A DNA stretch of 64,000 nucleotides, taken from assembly GCA_046483065.1 (NCBI GenBank), contig JAWODW010000052.1:37431-101430 (forward strand), given 5' to 3'. The notes under the pieces are model-generated. The model saw only the letters and a list, made by a program, of their open reading frames with translations, ran no database searches and was not told where the DNA came from. How positions within the stretch are numbered: position 1 is the stretch's first letter; each line of letters begins with the position of its first letter. This stretch comes from JAWVYT01 sp046483065 (lineage in GTDB: Bacteria > Gemmatimonadota > Gemmatimonadetes > Longimicrobiales > RSA9). This document shows positions 40,495 through 48,715 of this stretch, piece by piece. A program made the translations under genes and the position numbers.

Positions 40495-42861
40495 TCAGCC
40501 CTGCGTTCCGCCCGCCAGCACGGTCCGCACGGTCTCCAGCTCGATGACGAACACGCTCCGGCCGTGGGTCCCCACCACCAGCTCCGGCTCGCGGGAGTGG
40601 ACATCGAGGTCGTGGACGGGCGTGGTCGGCATGCCCGGGGCAAGGACGTGCCAGTCGTCTCCACCGTTACCGGAGACGTAGACGCCCATGTCCGTGCCAA
40701 GATACAGGATCGACGGATGCACGGGGTCTTCGGCGATCACGTTGATGGACTCGTCGGGGAGGTTGCCGCGGATGGCGCGCCAGGTCTCGCCGAAGTCGTC
40801 GGAGCGATAGGCGTAGGCCCGGAAATCGTCCTCGCGGAACCCGGTGAGGGTCGCGTACACGCGGCCTTCCGCGTGAGCGGACGCCACGACCCTGCTCACC
40901 CACTTGTCCGGCAGGTCGGCACCCACCCTGGCCCATGAGCCCCCGTCATCCCGGGTCCGCCAGACGCTCCCTCCCTCGGTGCCCACATACAGCAGTCCCG
41001 GCCGCAGCGGCGACTCCGCGATCATGGTGATGGTCCCGAACGGCACCGTGGCCCGAGGCCCGCCGGCCGGGTCCGCCAGGTCCGGGCTGATGGGGGTCCA
41101 GCTGTCGCCCCGGTCGATGGACTTCAGCAGCCGGTTCCCCCCGAGGTACAGCGTCCGGGGGTCGTAGCGCGAGATGATGAACGGCGTGTGCCACCCGGAG
41201 CGCCATTCCCAGGCGGCGTCGGGGAACCGCGGCCGGATGCGCTCGGCGGCCCCTGTGAGTACCGAATCACCGGTGATGTCCATCCGCCGGAGCGCCCCGT
41301 GCTGGTGCTCGTAGTAGACGAACCGCGGATCGGTGGGGTCCAGGTACGTGTCGAAGGAATCGCCGCCGGTCCAGCGGTCCAGATACACGTTCTCCCACGG
41401 GTCGTTGAGCATGGAGTCGAGCGCCAGGTGGCTCGGCCCATACAGCGCCGCGTTGTCCTGCGTGCCGCCGTAGATCCGGTAGGGGTCCATCGTATCGGTG
41501 GCGACGGCGTAGAACTCGGCCGCCGGGATGTTATTGTGGTGGAGCCAGCTGTCGCCGCCGTCCCAGGACTGGAAGAGACCGCCGTCGTTGCCGAGCAGAA
41601 TCCGGTCCGGATCCCGGGGGTCGATCCAGATCTCGTGCTGGTCCAGGTGCATGATCTCGCCCCGGGTGTCGTGGATCCGGGCGATTGTCTCCCCGATCCG
41701 CTCGAACGTCCGCCCCCCGTCCGTGGACCGATAGCCACGGTTGCCGAGGACGAACAGCGCCTCCGGGTCGTCCGGGGAGACGCGGACATCGGTGAACTTC
41801 CAGCCGAAGACCCCGAACACGTCGTACAGGTCGTCCTCGTTCACCTTCCGCCAGACCTCGCCGTGGTCGTCGGACCGGTACAGCTCACCCCCGACAACGT
41901 CCCGATCCTCCACGTCCGAGGGCGCCCGGTTGTCGATGAAGGCGTAGACGGTGCCCGGCCGCGACGGCGCGACGCCGACCCCGATCCGGCCCAGCGGCCC
42001 GGCAGGCAGCCCGTTCGTCAGCCGCTCCCAGCGGTCGCCTCCGTCCGTGCTCCGGTACAGGCCGCTCTCCTCGCCGCCCTCCACCCCTTCCCCGCTCACG
42101 GCCTGCCACGCCGCCGCGTACAGGATCCGCGGGTCCGCGAGGTCCATGGCCAGCTCGACCACGCCCGTACGGTCCGAGATATGGAGGACCTGCTCCCACG
42201 TGTCGCCGCCGTCAGTGGTCCGGAACACGCCGCGCTGCTGGTTCCGTGTCCAGAAATGCCCGAGGGCCGCCACGTAGACCGTGTTCGGGTGGTCCGGATG
42301 TATCAGCACCGTCCCGATGTGGTGCGTGTCGTGGAGCCCCACGTTGTCCCAGCTCCCACCGCCGTCGACGGACTTGAATACCCCGGTGCCGGCGTAGGAA
42401 TAGCCGCTGTGGCGGGGCTGCGTCTCCCCGGTCCCGACCCACACGACGGCCGGGTCCGACGCCGACACCGCCACGTCCCCGATGGTGAACGTCGACTCGT
42501 CGTCGAAGATCGGCGTCCACGTGATCCCGTTGTCCACCGACTTCCACAGGTTCCCCGACCCGATCCCCACGTACAGCGTGTGCGGACTCCCCTCCGGCAC
42601 CGCGATGGCCTCCACACGCGCCCCCGCCTGCATCGGGCCCACCGCCCGCCATCCCACATCCGTGAACGGCGACGCTTCCTCCAGCATGCGGTGGACCTCC
42701 CAGGCCTCCATGCGCTCGGCTGCGGTCGTCGCCTGCCCGGCCGCGGGTCCGGCCGGGGCCACCAGCGTCGCCAGGAACATCCAGATCAACACCAGCGGCC
42801 GGCGGGGACGGCGAACCACGCCGGCGGAGGCGGTGTGTCGCGAGGGTCGGATCGAGAGCAT
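40495..42861 (-). CDS. Secreted BNR/sortilin-like beta-propeller protein
   Basis: A 788-residue exported protein made of Asp-box (BNR) repeats. A long signal peptide (LVLIWMFLATLVAPAGPAAGQ, cleavage near residue 42) is followed by many S-x-D-x-G-x-T-W units, including KSVDNGITWTPI, KSVDGGGSWDNV, RTTDGGDTWEQV, RSTDGGDRWERL, KSIDRGDSWTPI and RSDDFGETWRAI. The fold is like the ten-bladed Vps10/sortilin propeller. Members are abundant in Gemmatimonadota and Bacteroidota, but their ligand is unknown. No catalytic acid set like that of sialidases was found. It lies beyond the right end of the transposase element, whose repeats stop 42 bp after its stop codon. Confidence 0.85.
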   Translation of the reverse strand: MLSIRPSRHTASAGVVRRPRRPLVLIWMFLATLVAPAGPAAGQATTAAERMEAWEVHRMLEEASPFTDVGWRAVGPMQAGARVEAIAVPEGSPHTLYVGIGSGNLWKSVDNGITWTPIFDDESTFTIGDVAVSASDPAVVWVGTGETQPRHSGYSYAGTGVFKSVDGGGSWDNVGLHDTHHIGTVLIHPDHPNTVYVAALGHFWTRNQQRGVFRTTDGGDTWEQVLHISDRTGVVELAMDLADPRILYAAAWQAVSGEGVEGGEESGLYRSTDGGDRWERLTNGLPAGPLGRIGVGVAPSRPGTVYAFIDNRAPSDVEDRDVVGGELYRSDDHGEVWRKVNEDDLYDVFGVFGWKFTDVRVSPDDPEALFVLGNRGYRSTDGGRTFERIGETIARIHDTRGEIMHLDQHEIWIDPRDPDRILLGNDGGLFQSWDGGDSWLHHNNIPAAEFYAVATDTMDPYRIYGGTQDNAALYGPSHLALDSMLNDPWENVYLDRWTGGDSFDTYLDPTDPRFVYYEHQHGALRRMDITGDSVLTGAAERIRPRFPDAAWEWRSGWHTPFIISRYDPRTLYLGGNRLLKSIDRGDSWTPISPDLADPAGGPRATVPFGTITMIAESPLRPGLLYVGTEGGSVWRTRDDGGSWARVGADLPDKWVSRVVASAHAEGRVYATLTGFREDDFRAYAYRSDDFGETWRAIRGNLPDESINVIAEDPVHPSILYLGTDMGVYVSGNGGDDWHVLAPGMPTTPVHDLDVHSREPELVVGTHGRSVFVIELETVRTVLAGGTQG

Positions 42862-43469
42862 GCGTCAGGTCTCCAGGAGTGAACGAACGGAGTGGGAGCG
42901 CAAAGTATGCGGGGAGAACGCCGCGTGCACACCGTGGGCCCACCCCCGGGTCGAGCGACGGCTCGCCACCGATGACGAAAGGCCTCCGCCCGGTCATCCG
43001 AGCAGAGGCCCACGAGTGCCCCGGCGGATGCAGCTCGGTCGCCGGTCCGGCGCCGCCCAGCGAGGCCGCCCGTTCGAGGAACCGCTCGACTTGACGGACG
43101 CCCGCCTCCCCCCCCATTGTGGAGCGAACGCACGCCCCCCCGTTCGTGCCGAACTGATCGGTGTACGGCAACCGATCTGAAAGGGGGTATGTGTTGTATA
43201 TCTGGACGGTCCCGGCACCCGCAATGCCGGCAATGGGTCCCCCTTTCGCGCCGCGCACCCACGTGGTGCTCCGCTTACAGCTTTCGTTCACATGACGCGT
43301 CGACGCAGGTCCCCGCGCCGACGGAGGTCGGTGCGTTGGCGGAGTTTCCTTCTCCAGCGCCGGCTCTCGCACGCCGGAAGCCGGGCATACACTCGACACT
43401 CGCATCCACCACCGCAGACACGGCCAGTCGACCGGATGAACCCCATTCGGTTGCTCAACGGAGGTTTCC
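42862..43469. other. 608-bp intergenic region upstream of the fad operon
   Basis: No convincing coding frame was found on either strand. The stretch holds the divergent promoters of the BNR gene and the fad operon. Noted within it are the inverted repeat at 43156-43177 and an AT-rich TTGTATAT at about 43195. A small RNA or a decayed gene cannot be excluded. Confidence 0.5.
43156..43177. promoter_or_regulatory. Inverted repeat GATCGGT-N8-ACCGATC, possible operator
   Basis: Seven-base perfect arms around GTACGGCA, in the 5' region about 290 bp before fadB. TetR-type fatty-acid regulators bind repeats of this size, so it is a candidate operator. No T-run follows, so it is not a typical terminator. 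Confidence 0.35.
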
Positions 43470-45677
43470 ATGACGTTTGAAGGTCAATCGATACAGTGTA
43501 GTGCGCTGGACGGAGGGATCGTGGAGCTGCGGTTCGATCTCCAGGACGATTCCGTCAACAAGTTCGACCGGGCCACGCTGGAGGAGCTCGGGGAAGTGGT
43601 GGGGCTCCTGGAGGCCGATGAAGAGATCAGGGGTCTTCTGGTCACCAGCGGCAAGGACGGCTTCATCGTCGGCGCCGACGTCACCGAGTTCACCGAGTAC
43701 TTCCGCTACCCGGAAGAGGAGCTGGTGGACTGGCTCATGGAAGTCCATGGGGTGTTCTCATCGATCGAGGACTTCGACTTCCCGTCGGTCACGGCGATCA
43801 ACGGCTTCGCCCTGGGCGGCGGGCTCGAGCTCGCGCTGACCACGAGCTATCGCGTGATGTCTCCGGACGCGAAGGTCGGCCTGCCCGAGACCAAGCTGGG
43901 GATCTTCCCCGGCTTCGGCGGTACGGTGCGGCTCTCCCGTCTCGCCGGCGCAGACAACGCCATCGAGTGGATCGCCAGCGGCAACCAGTACGACGCCGAG
44001 ACGGCGTACGAGACGGGGGTCGTGGATGCGGTCATCGCCCCCGAGAAGCTGCGGGATGGCGCTCTGGACCTGCTGGAGCAGGCGATGGCGGGCGAGAGGG
44101 ACTGGAGGGCGCGCCGGGCCGAGAAGGTGGCGCCCCTCAAGCTCAACCTCACCGAGAGCATGATGGCGTTCGAGACGGCCAAGGGGTTCGTCGCCGGCAA
44201 GGCGGGTCGCAACTACCCGTCTCCCGTGGCCGCGATCAAGGCGATCCAGAAGAGCGCGACCATGGAGCGGGACGAGGCGCTGAAGGTCGAGGCGAAGGGC
44301 TTCGCCCGGATGGCGAAGACCCCCACCGCCGCCAACCTCGTCACGATCTTCCTCGGCGACCAGTACGTGAAGAAGGTCGCGAAGAAGATGGCCGAGAAGG
44401 CCCCGAAGGTGGAGTCCGCCGCGGTGCTCGGCGCCGGGATCATGGGAGGCGGGATCGCCTACCAGTCGGCGTACGAGGACGTGCCGATCGTGATGAAGGA
44501 TATCGACGACGAGGCCCTCGACCTCGGGATGGCCGAGGCGCGGAAGCTCCTGGGCAAGCAGCTCTCCCGCGAGAAGATCACCACCGATGAGATGGCCGAC
44601 ATCCTCACCCGGATCCGGCCGACGCTCTCCTACGGCGACTTCGAAGACGTGGACATCGTGGTCGAGGCGGTGGTGGAGAACGAGAAGATCAAGAAGTCGG
44701 TCCTGGCCGAGGTCGAGGAGCGGGTCAAGGACGACGCCGTCCTGGCCAGCAACACCTCCACGATCTCCATCACGCGCCTGGGCGAGGAGCTGAAGCGGCC
44801 GGAGAGCTTCTGCGGCATGCACTTCTTCAACCCGGTCCACAGGATGCCGCTGGTGGAGGTCATCCGTGGCGAGAAGTCGAGCGACCGGGCGGTGGCCACC
44901 ACCGTGGCCTACGCGCTCGCCATGGACAAGACGCCGGTGGTCGTGAACGACTGTGCGGGCTTCCTGGTCAATCGCGTCCTCTTCCCTTACTTCGCCGGCT
45001 TCATGAAGCTCGTCGGCGAGGGGGTCGACTTCCTCCGGATCGATTCGGTCATGGAGACGTTCGGCTGGCCGATGGGGCCCGCCTACCTGCTGGACGTGGT
45101 CGGCATCGACACGGCGCACCACGCCAACGAGGTCATGGCGGAATCGTACCCGGACCGCATGGCCACCTCGGACCGAACGGCCATCGACGTGATGTTCGAG
45201 GCGGAGCGGTTCGGTCAGAAGAACGACAAGGGGTTTTATGCCTACGTGCCCGACAAGAAGGGCAAGCCGAAGAAGACCGTCGACCCGGAGGCGCAGAAGC
45301 TCCTGGAGCCGGTGGTGCAGGCCGATAACAGCGACGACATCAGCGACCAGGACATCGTCGACCGGATGATGCTCCCGCTCCTCATCGAGTGCTCCCGCTG
45401 CCTGGAGGACGGCATCGTCAGGACGCCGGTGGAGGTCGACATCGCGCTGGTCTACGGGCTCGGCTTCCCGCCGTTCCGCGGCGGTCCGTTCCGGTACGCC
45501 GACTCCATCGGACTGGACGCACTCGTCGAGACCGCCGGGAGGTACGACGCTCTCGGGAAGCTCTACGAGCCGACACAGCAGATGGTGGAGCTCGCCGAGA
45601 ACGGCGAGCCGTTCCACAAGACAGACCGCCCCGCCGAGACCGCAGAGCTCGCCGGAACCGTCAAGGAAGAGAGGTAA
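43470..45677 (+). CDS. fadB: Fatty-acid oxidation multifunctional enzyme (enoyl-CoA hydratase / 3-hydroxyacyl-CoA dehydrogenase)
   Basis: A 735-residue bifunctional beta-oxidation protein. The crotonase part (residues about 1-290) has AINGFALGGGLELALTTSYRV and the catalytic-glutamate segment GLPETKLGIFPGFGGTVRL. The dehydrogenase part starts with the NAD-binding AAVLGAGIMGGGIAYQSA (about residue 316). It then has NTSTISITRLGEEL and MHFFNPVHRMPLVEVIRGE, and ends with the C-terminal domain FGWPMGPAYLLDVVGIDT. The ATG at 43470 follows GGAGG. It is the first gene of the fadB-fadA-acd-etfD-etfB-etfA operon. It acts in the cytoplasm with FadA. Confidence 0.94.
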   Translation: MTFEGQSIQCSALDGGIVELRFDLQDDSVNKFDRATLEELGEVVGLLEADEEIRGLLVTSGKDGFIVGADVTEFTEYFRYPEEELVDWLMEVHGVFSSIEDFDFPSVTAINGFALGGGLELALTTSYRVMSPDAKVGLPETKLGIFPGFGGTVRLSRLAGADNAIEWIASGNQYDAETAYETGVVDAVIAPEKLRDGALDLLEQAMAGERDWRARRAEKVAPLKLNLTESMMAFETAKGFVAGKAGRNYPSPVAAIKAIQKSATMERDEALKVEAKGFARMAKTPTAANLVTIFLGDQYVKKVAKKMAEKAPKVESAAVLGAGIMGGGIAYQSAYEDVPIVMKDIDDEALDLGMAEARKLLGKQLSREKITTDEMADILTRIRPTLSYGDFEDVDIVVEAVVENEKIKKSVLAEVEERVKDDAVLASNTSTISITRLGEELKRPESFCGMHFFNPVHRMPLVEVIRGEKSSDRAVATTVAYALAMDKTPVVVNDCAGFLVNRVLFPYFAGFMKLVGEGVDFLRIDSVMETFGWPMGPAYLLDVVGIDTAHHANEVMAESYPDRMATSDRTAIDVMFEAERFGQKNDKGFYAYVPDKKGKPKKTVDPEAQKLLEPVVQADNSDDISDQDIVDRMMLPLLIECSRCLEDGIVRTPVEVDIALVYGLGFPPFRGGPFRYADSIGLDALVETAGRYDALGKLYEPTQQMVELAENGEPFHKTDRPAETAELAGTVKEER

Positions 45678-45680
45678 GCC

Positions 45681-46844
45681 ATGAACGACGCCGTCGTAGT
45701 AGATGCGGTCCGCACCCCGATGGGCCGTTCCAAGGGAGGTTTTTTTCGGAACGTCCGGGCCGAGACACTGTCCGCCGCGCTGATCGACGCGCTGCTCGAC
45801 CGCAGCCCCGAAGTCGATCCGGCCGAGGTCGAGGACGTGATCTGGGGGTGCGCCCAGCAGACCCTCGAGCAGGGCTTCAACGTCGGTCGCTTCGCGGCCT
45901 TGATGACCCGGATTCCCCACTCCACGGGCGCGATGACCATCAACCGCCTGTGCGGCTCGTCCATGAGCGCGCTCCATTCCGCCGCCATGTCGATCATGAC
46001 CGGGAACGGCGACATCTTCGTGGTGGGCGGCGTCGAGCACATGGGTCACGTGCCCATGGATCACGGCCTCGATGTGAACCCCGCCATGAGCAAACACCAC
46101 GCGAAGGCGGCGGGGATGATGGGCCTCACCGCCGAGCTCCTGGCGAAGATGCACGGGATCAGCCGCGAGGCGCAGGACGAGTTCGCCCTGCGCTCGCACC
46201 GGCTGGCGGCGGAGGCGAGGGCCGAAGGCCGCTTCGCCGACGAGATCATCCCCATCGAAGGGCACGACGAGAACGGGTTCTCCAGGGTGTTCGACTACGA
46301 CGAGGTGATCCGGGAGGACACGAACATGGAGAGCCTGGCGGGGCTCAATCCGGCCTTCGATCCCAGGAACGGCACCGTGACCGCCGGCAACTCCTCGGCG
46401 ATCTCCGATGGCGCCTCGGCGCTGCTGGTGATGTCGTGGGAGCGCGCCCGGGACCTGGGTCTGCAGCCGATGGCACGGGTGCGGGCCATGGCCACGGTGG
46501 GTGTGGACCCGTCGATCATGGGCTACGGGCCCGTGCCGGCGGTCCGCAAGGTGCTCGACCGGGCACAGCTCGAGATCCAGGACATCGACCTCTGGGAGCT
46601 CAATGAGGCCTTTGCGGCCCAGTCGCTTCCCGTTCTGAAGGATCTGCGGCTGCGGCGCGATATGGAGGAGAAGGTGAATCTCAACGGTGGCGCCATCGCC
46701 CTCGGGCATCCCCTGGGGTGCTCCGGCGCGCGGATCACCACCACCCTGCTGCATCTGATGAAGTCGGATGGCTATGACACCGGCGTGGCGACAATGTGCA
46801 TCGGCCTCGGCCAGGGCATCGCGACCGTCTTCGAACAGATCTGA
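45681..46844 (+). CDS. fadA: Acetyl-CoA C-acyltransferase (3-ketoacyl-CoA thiolase)
   Basis: A 387-residue thiolase that releases acetyl-CoA in each beta-oxidation round. NRLCGSSMSALHSAAMSIMTG contains the acyl-carrying Cys (about residue 92). ELNEAFAAQSLPVL and LNGGAIALGHPLGCSGARITTTLLH hold the His and the second Cys near the C-terminus. GGVEHMGHVPM is a fatty-acid thiolase segment. It begins three bases after fadB, so the trifunctional complex is expected to form. A run of T's (GGTTTTTTTCGG) near codon 17 is unusual but leaves the frame intact. Confidence 0.94.
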   Translation: MNDAVVVDAVRTPMGRSKGGFFRNVRAETLSAALIDALLDRSPEVDPAEVEDVIWGCAQQTLEQGFNVGRFAALMTRIPHSTGAMTINRLCGSSMSALHSAAMSIMTGNGDIFVVGGVEHMGHVPMDHGLDVNPAMSKHHAKAAGMMGLTAELLAKMHGISREAQDEFALRSHRLAAEARAEGRFADEIIPIEGHDENGFSRVFDYDEVIREDTNMESLAGLNPAFDPRNGTVTAGNSSAISDGASALLVMSWERARDLGLQPMARVRAMATVGVDPSIMGYGPVPAVRKVLDRAQLEIQDIDLWELNEAFAAQSLPVLKDLRLRRDMEEKVNLNGGAIALGHPLGCSGARITTTLLHLMKSDGYDTGVATMCIGLGQGIATVFEQI

Positions 46845-46877
46845 TCAACCGGCCCACTGGAACACAATCGAGGGAAC

Positions 46878-48692
46878 ATGGCTCAAATTCTCGCCGACCG
46901 TAGAGATGTGGATTTCGTCCTTCACGAACAGCTGGAGGTCGCAAAGCTCGCCGAACACGAGCGCTTCGCCGATTTCAACCGAAAGGTGGTGGACCTGGTC
47001 ATCTCCGAGGCGCGCACGCTCGCGGTGAAGGAGATCCTGCCCACGCAGACCGATGGCGACCGTATCGGTGTCACCTTCGACAACGGGACCGTGACGGTCC
47101 CCGAGTCGTTCCACAGCGCGTGGAGCGCTCTGAGAGAGGGGGAATGGCTGGCCCTGACGGAGGACCTCGAGTGGGGCGGTCAGGAGATGCCGCGGTCGGT
47201 GGCGTCGGCCGCCATGAACATCCTGGAGGCGGCGAACTTCGCCTTCCTGATGTACGGGGGCCTCAGTCACGGCGCAGGGAAGCTCATCGAGACCTTCGGG
47301 ACGGAGGAGCAGAAGAAGCTCTTCGTCAAGAAGCTGTACACCGGCGAGTGGACCGGCACCATGCTGCTGACCGAGCCGCAGGCGGGCTCGGACGTGGGCG
47401 CCCTCGAGACCACGGCCACCCCCAACGACGACGGCACCTACTCCATCGTGGGGAACAAGATCTTCGCCTCGTCGGGCGAGCACGACATGACCGAGAACAT
47501 CATCCACCCGGTGCTGGCCCGGATCGAGGGGGCACCCGCCGGCACCAAGGGGATCTCGCTCTTCATCGTGCCGAAGATCTGGGTCAACGAGGATGGCAGT
47601 CTCGGCGAGCCCAACGACGTGGTGTGCACGGGGATCGAGGAGAAGATGGGGATCCACGGCAACGCCACGTGCTCCATGGCCCTGGGGAGCAGCGGCGAGT
47701 GCCGGGGTCTGCTGCTGGGCGAGCCGAACAAGGGCATGCGCTCCATGTTCCTCATGATGAACGACGCCCGGCTCATGGTGGGCGACCAGGCCCTGGCCTC
47801 CGCCAGCGCCTCCTACATGTACTCCCTCGATTACGCCCGCACACGCATCCAGGGGCGGGACCTCCGGAACATCCAGGACAAGGAAGCGCCGAGCGTGCCG
47901 ATCATCCGGCATCCGGACGTTCGCAGGATGCTGATGATCATGAAGACCTACGTGGAGGGCCTTCGGAGCCTGTCGCTCTACATCGCCCACTGCTTCGACC
48001 GGATGACCACTACCGAGGATACGGACGAGCAGGACCGTCTGCAGGGCATCATCGACTTCCTGATCCCCATCGCCAAGGCCTATACCACGGAACGGAGTAT
48101 GGACGTGTGCGACCTCGGGGTGCAGGTGTACGGCGGCTACGGCTACATCAAGGAGTATCCGGTGGAGCAGCTGCTGCGCGACTGCCGGATCACGCCGATC
48201 TACGAGGGCACCAACGGCATCCAGGCCATGGACCTGCTGTTCCGGAAGCTCGGCCAGGACGGCGGGCGGCCGATCATCGACCTCGCCGCCGAGATCCGCG
48301 ACACCATTGCGAAAGCCGCCGAGGTGGAGCGGACGGCGGAGATGTCCGACACCGTCGAGCGGGCGCTGATCCGGCTCGAAGAGGTGGCCCGGCACCTCGG
48401 GCAGACGGCCATGTACGGCAGGCTGCCCGTTGCCGCGGCCCACGCGCACCCGTTCCTCGAGGTCTCCGGCGATGTCATGGTCGCGTGGATGCTGCTGTGG
48501 CGCGCCCGCATCGCCGCGCAAGGGCTCGCGGCGGGGGCGAAGCGGAAGGATGAGGCGTTCTACGAGGGTCTGATCAGAAGCGCCGAGTTCTTCATGGAGA
48601 ACAACCTCCCGGTGACCCTCGGGAAGATGGACGTGATTCTTTCCGGCACCAGCGTTGTGGTGGATATTCCCGAGGAAGCGTTCGCGGGCTGA
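46878..48692 (+). CDS. Acyl-CoA dehydrogenase (about 600-residue clade)
   Basis: A 604-residue flavoenzyme that makes the first double bond in acyl-CoA and hands electrons to ETF. LTEDLEWGGQEMPRSVASAAMNI, TGTMLLTEPQAGSDVGALET, NKIFASSGEHDMTENIIHPVLARI and IYEGTNGIQAMDLLFRKL are family segments; the Glu of IYEGTNGIQ is the probable catalytic base. The extra C-terminal domain (about residue 470 onward) is typical of the longer clade that includes DmdC and FadE5-like enzymes. It follows fadA by 33 bp and precedes the ETF oxidoreductase. Chain-length preference cannot be read off. Confidence 0.92.
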   Translation: MAQILADRRDVDFVLHEQLEVAKLAEHERFADFNRKVVDLVISEARTLAVKEILPTQTDGDRIGVTFDNGTVTVPESFHSAWSALREGEWLALTEDLEWGGQEMPRSVASAAMNILEAANFAFLMYGGLSHGAGKLIETFGTEEQKKLFVKKLYTGEWTGTMLLTEPQAGSDVGALETTATPNDDGTYSIVGNKIFASSGEHDMTENIIHPVLARIEGAPAGTKGISLFIVPKIWVNEDGSLGEPNDVVCTGIEEKMGIHGNATCSMALGSSGECRGLLLGEPNKGMRSMFLMMNDARLMVGDQALASASASYMYSLDYARTRIQGRDLRNIQDKEAPSVPIIRHPDVRRMLMIMKTYVEGLRSLSLYIAHCFDRMTTTEDTDEQDRLQGIIDFLIPIAKAYTTERSMDVCDLGVQVYGGYGYIKEYPVEQLLRDCRITPIYEGTNGIQAMDLLFRKLGQDGGRPIIDLAAEIRDTIAKAAEVERTAEMSDTVERALIRLEEVARHLGQTAMYGRLPVAAAHAHPFLEVSGDVMVAWMLLWRARIAAQGLAAGAKRKDEAFYEGLIRSAEFFMENNLPVTLGKMDVILSGTSVVVDIPEEAFAG

Positions 48693-48715
48693 CAGGGCTC
48701 TCCAGGAGGATATTG

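Noticed and set aside
43758..46754. 998-codon minus-strand frame antisense to fadB and fadA
   Set aside because: High GC leaves long open antisense frames. The product has no motif, while the plus strand carries complete catalytic signatures.
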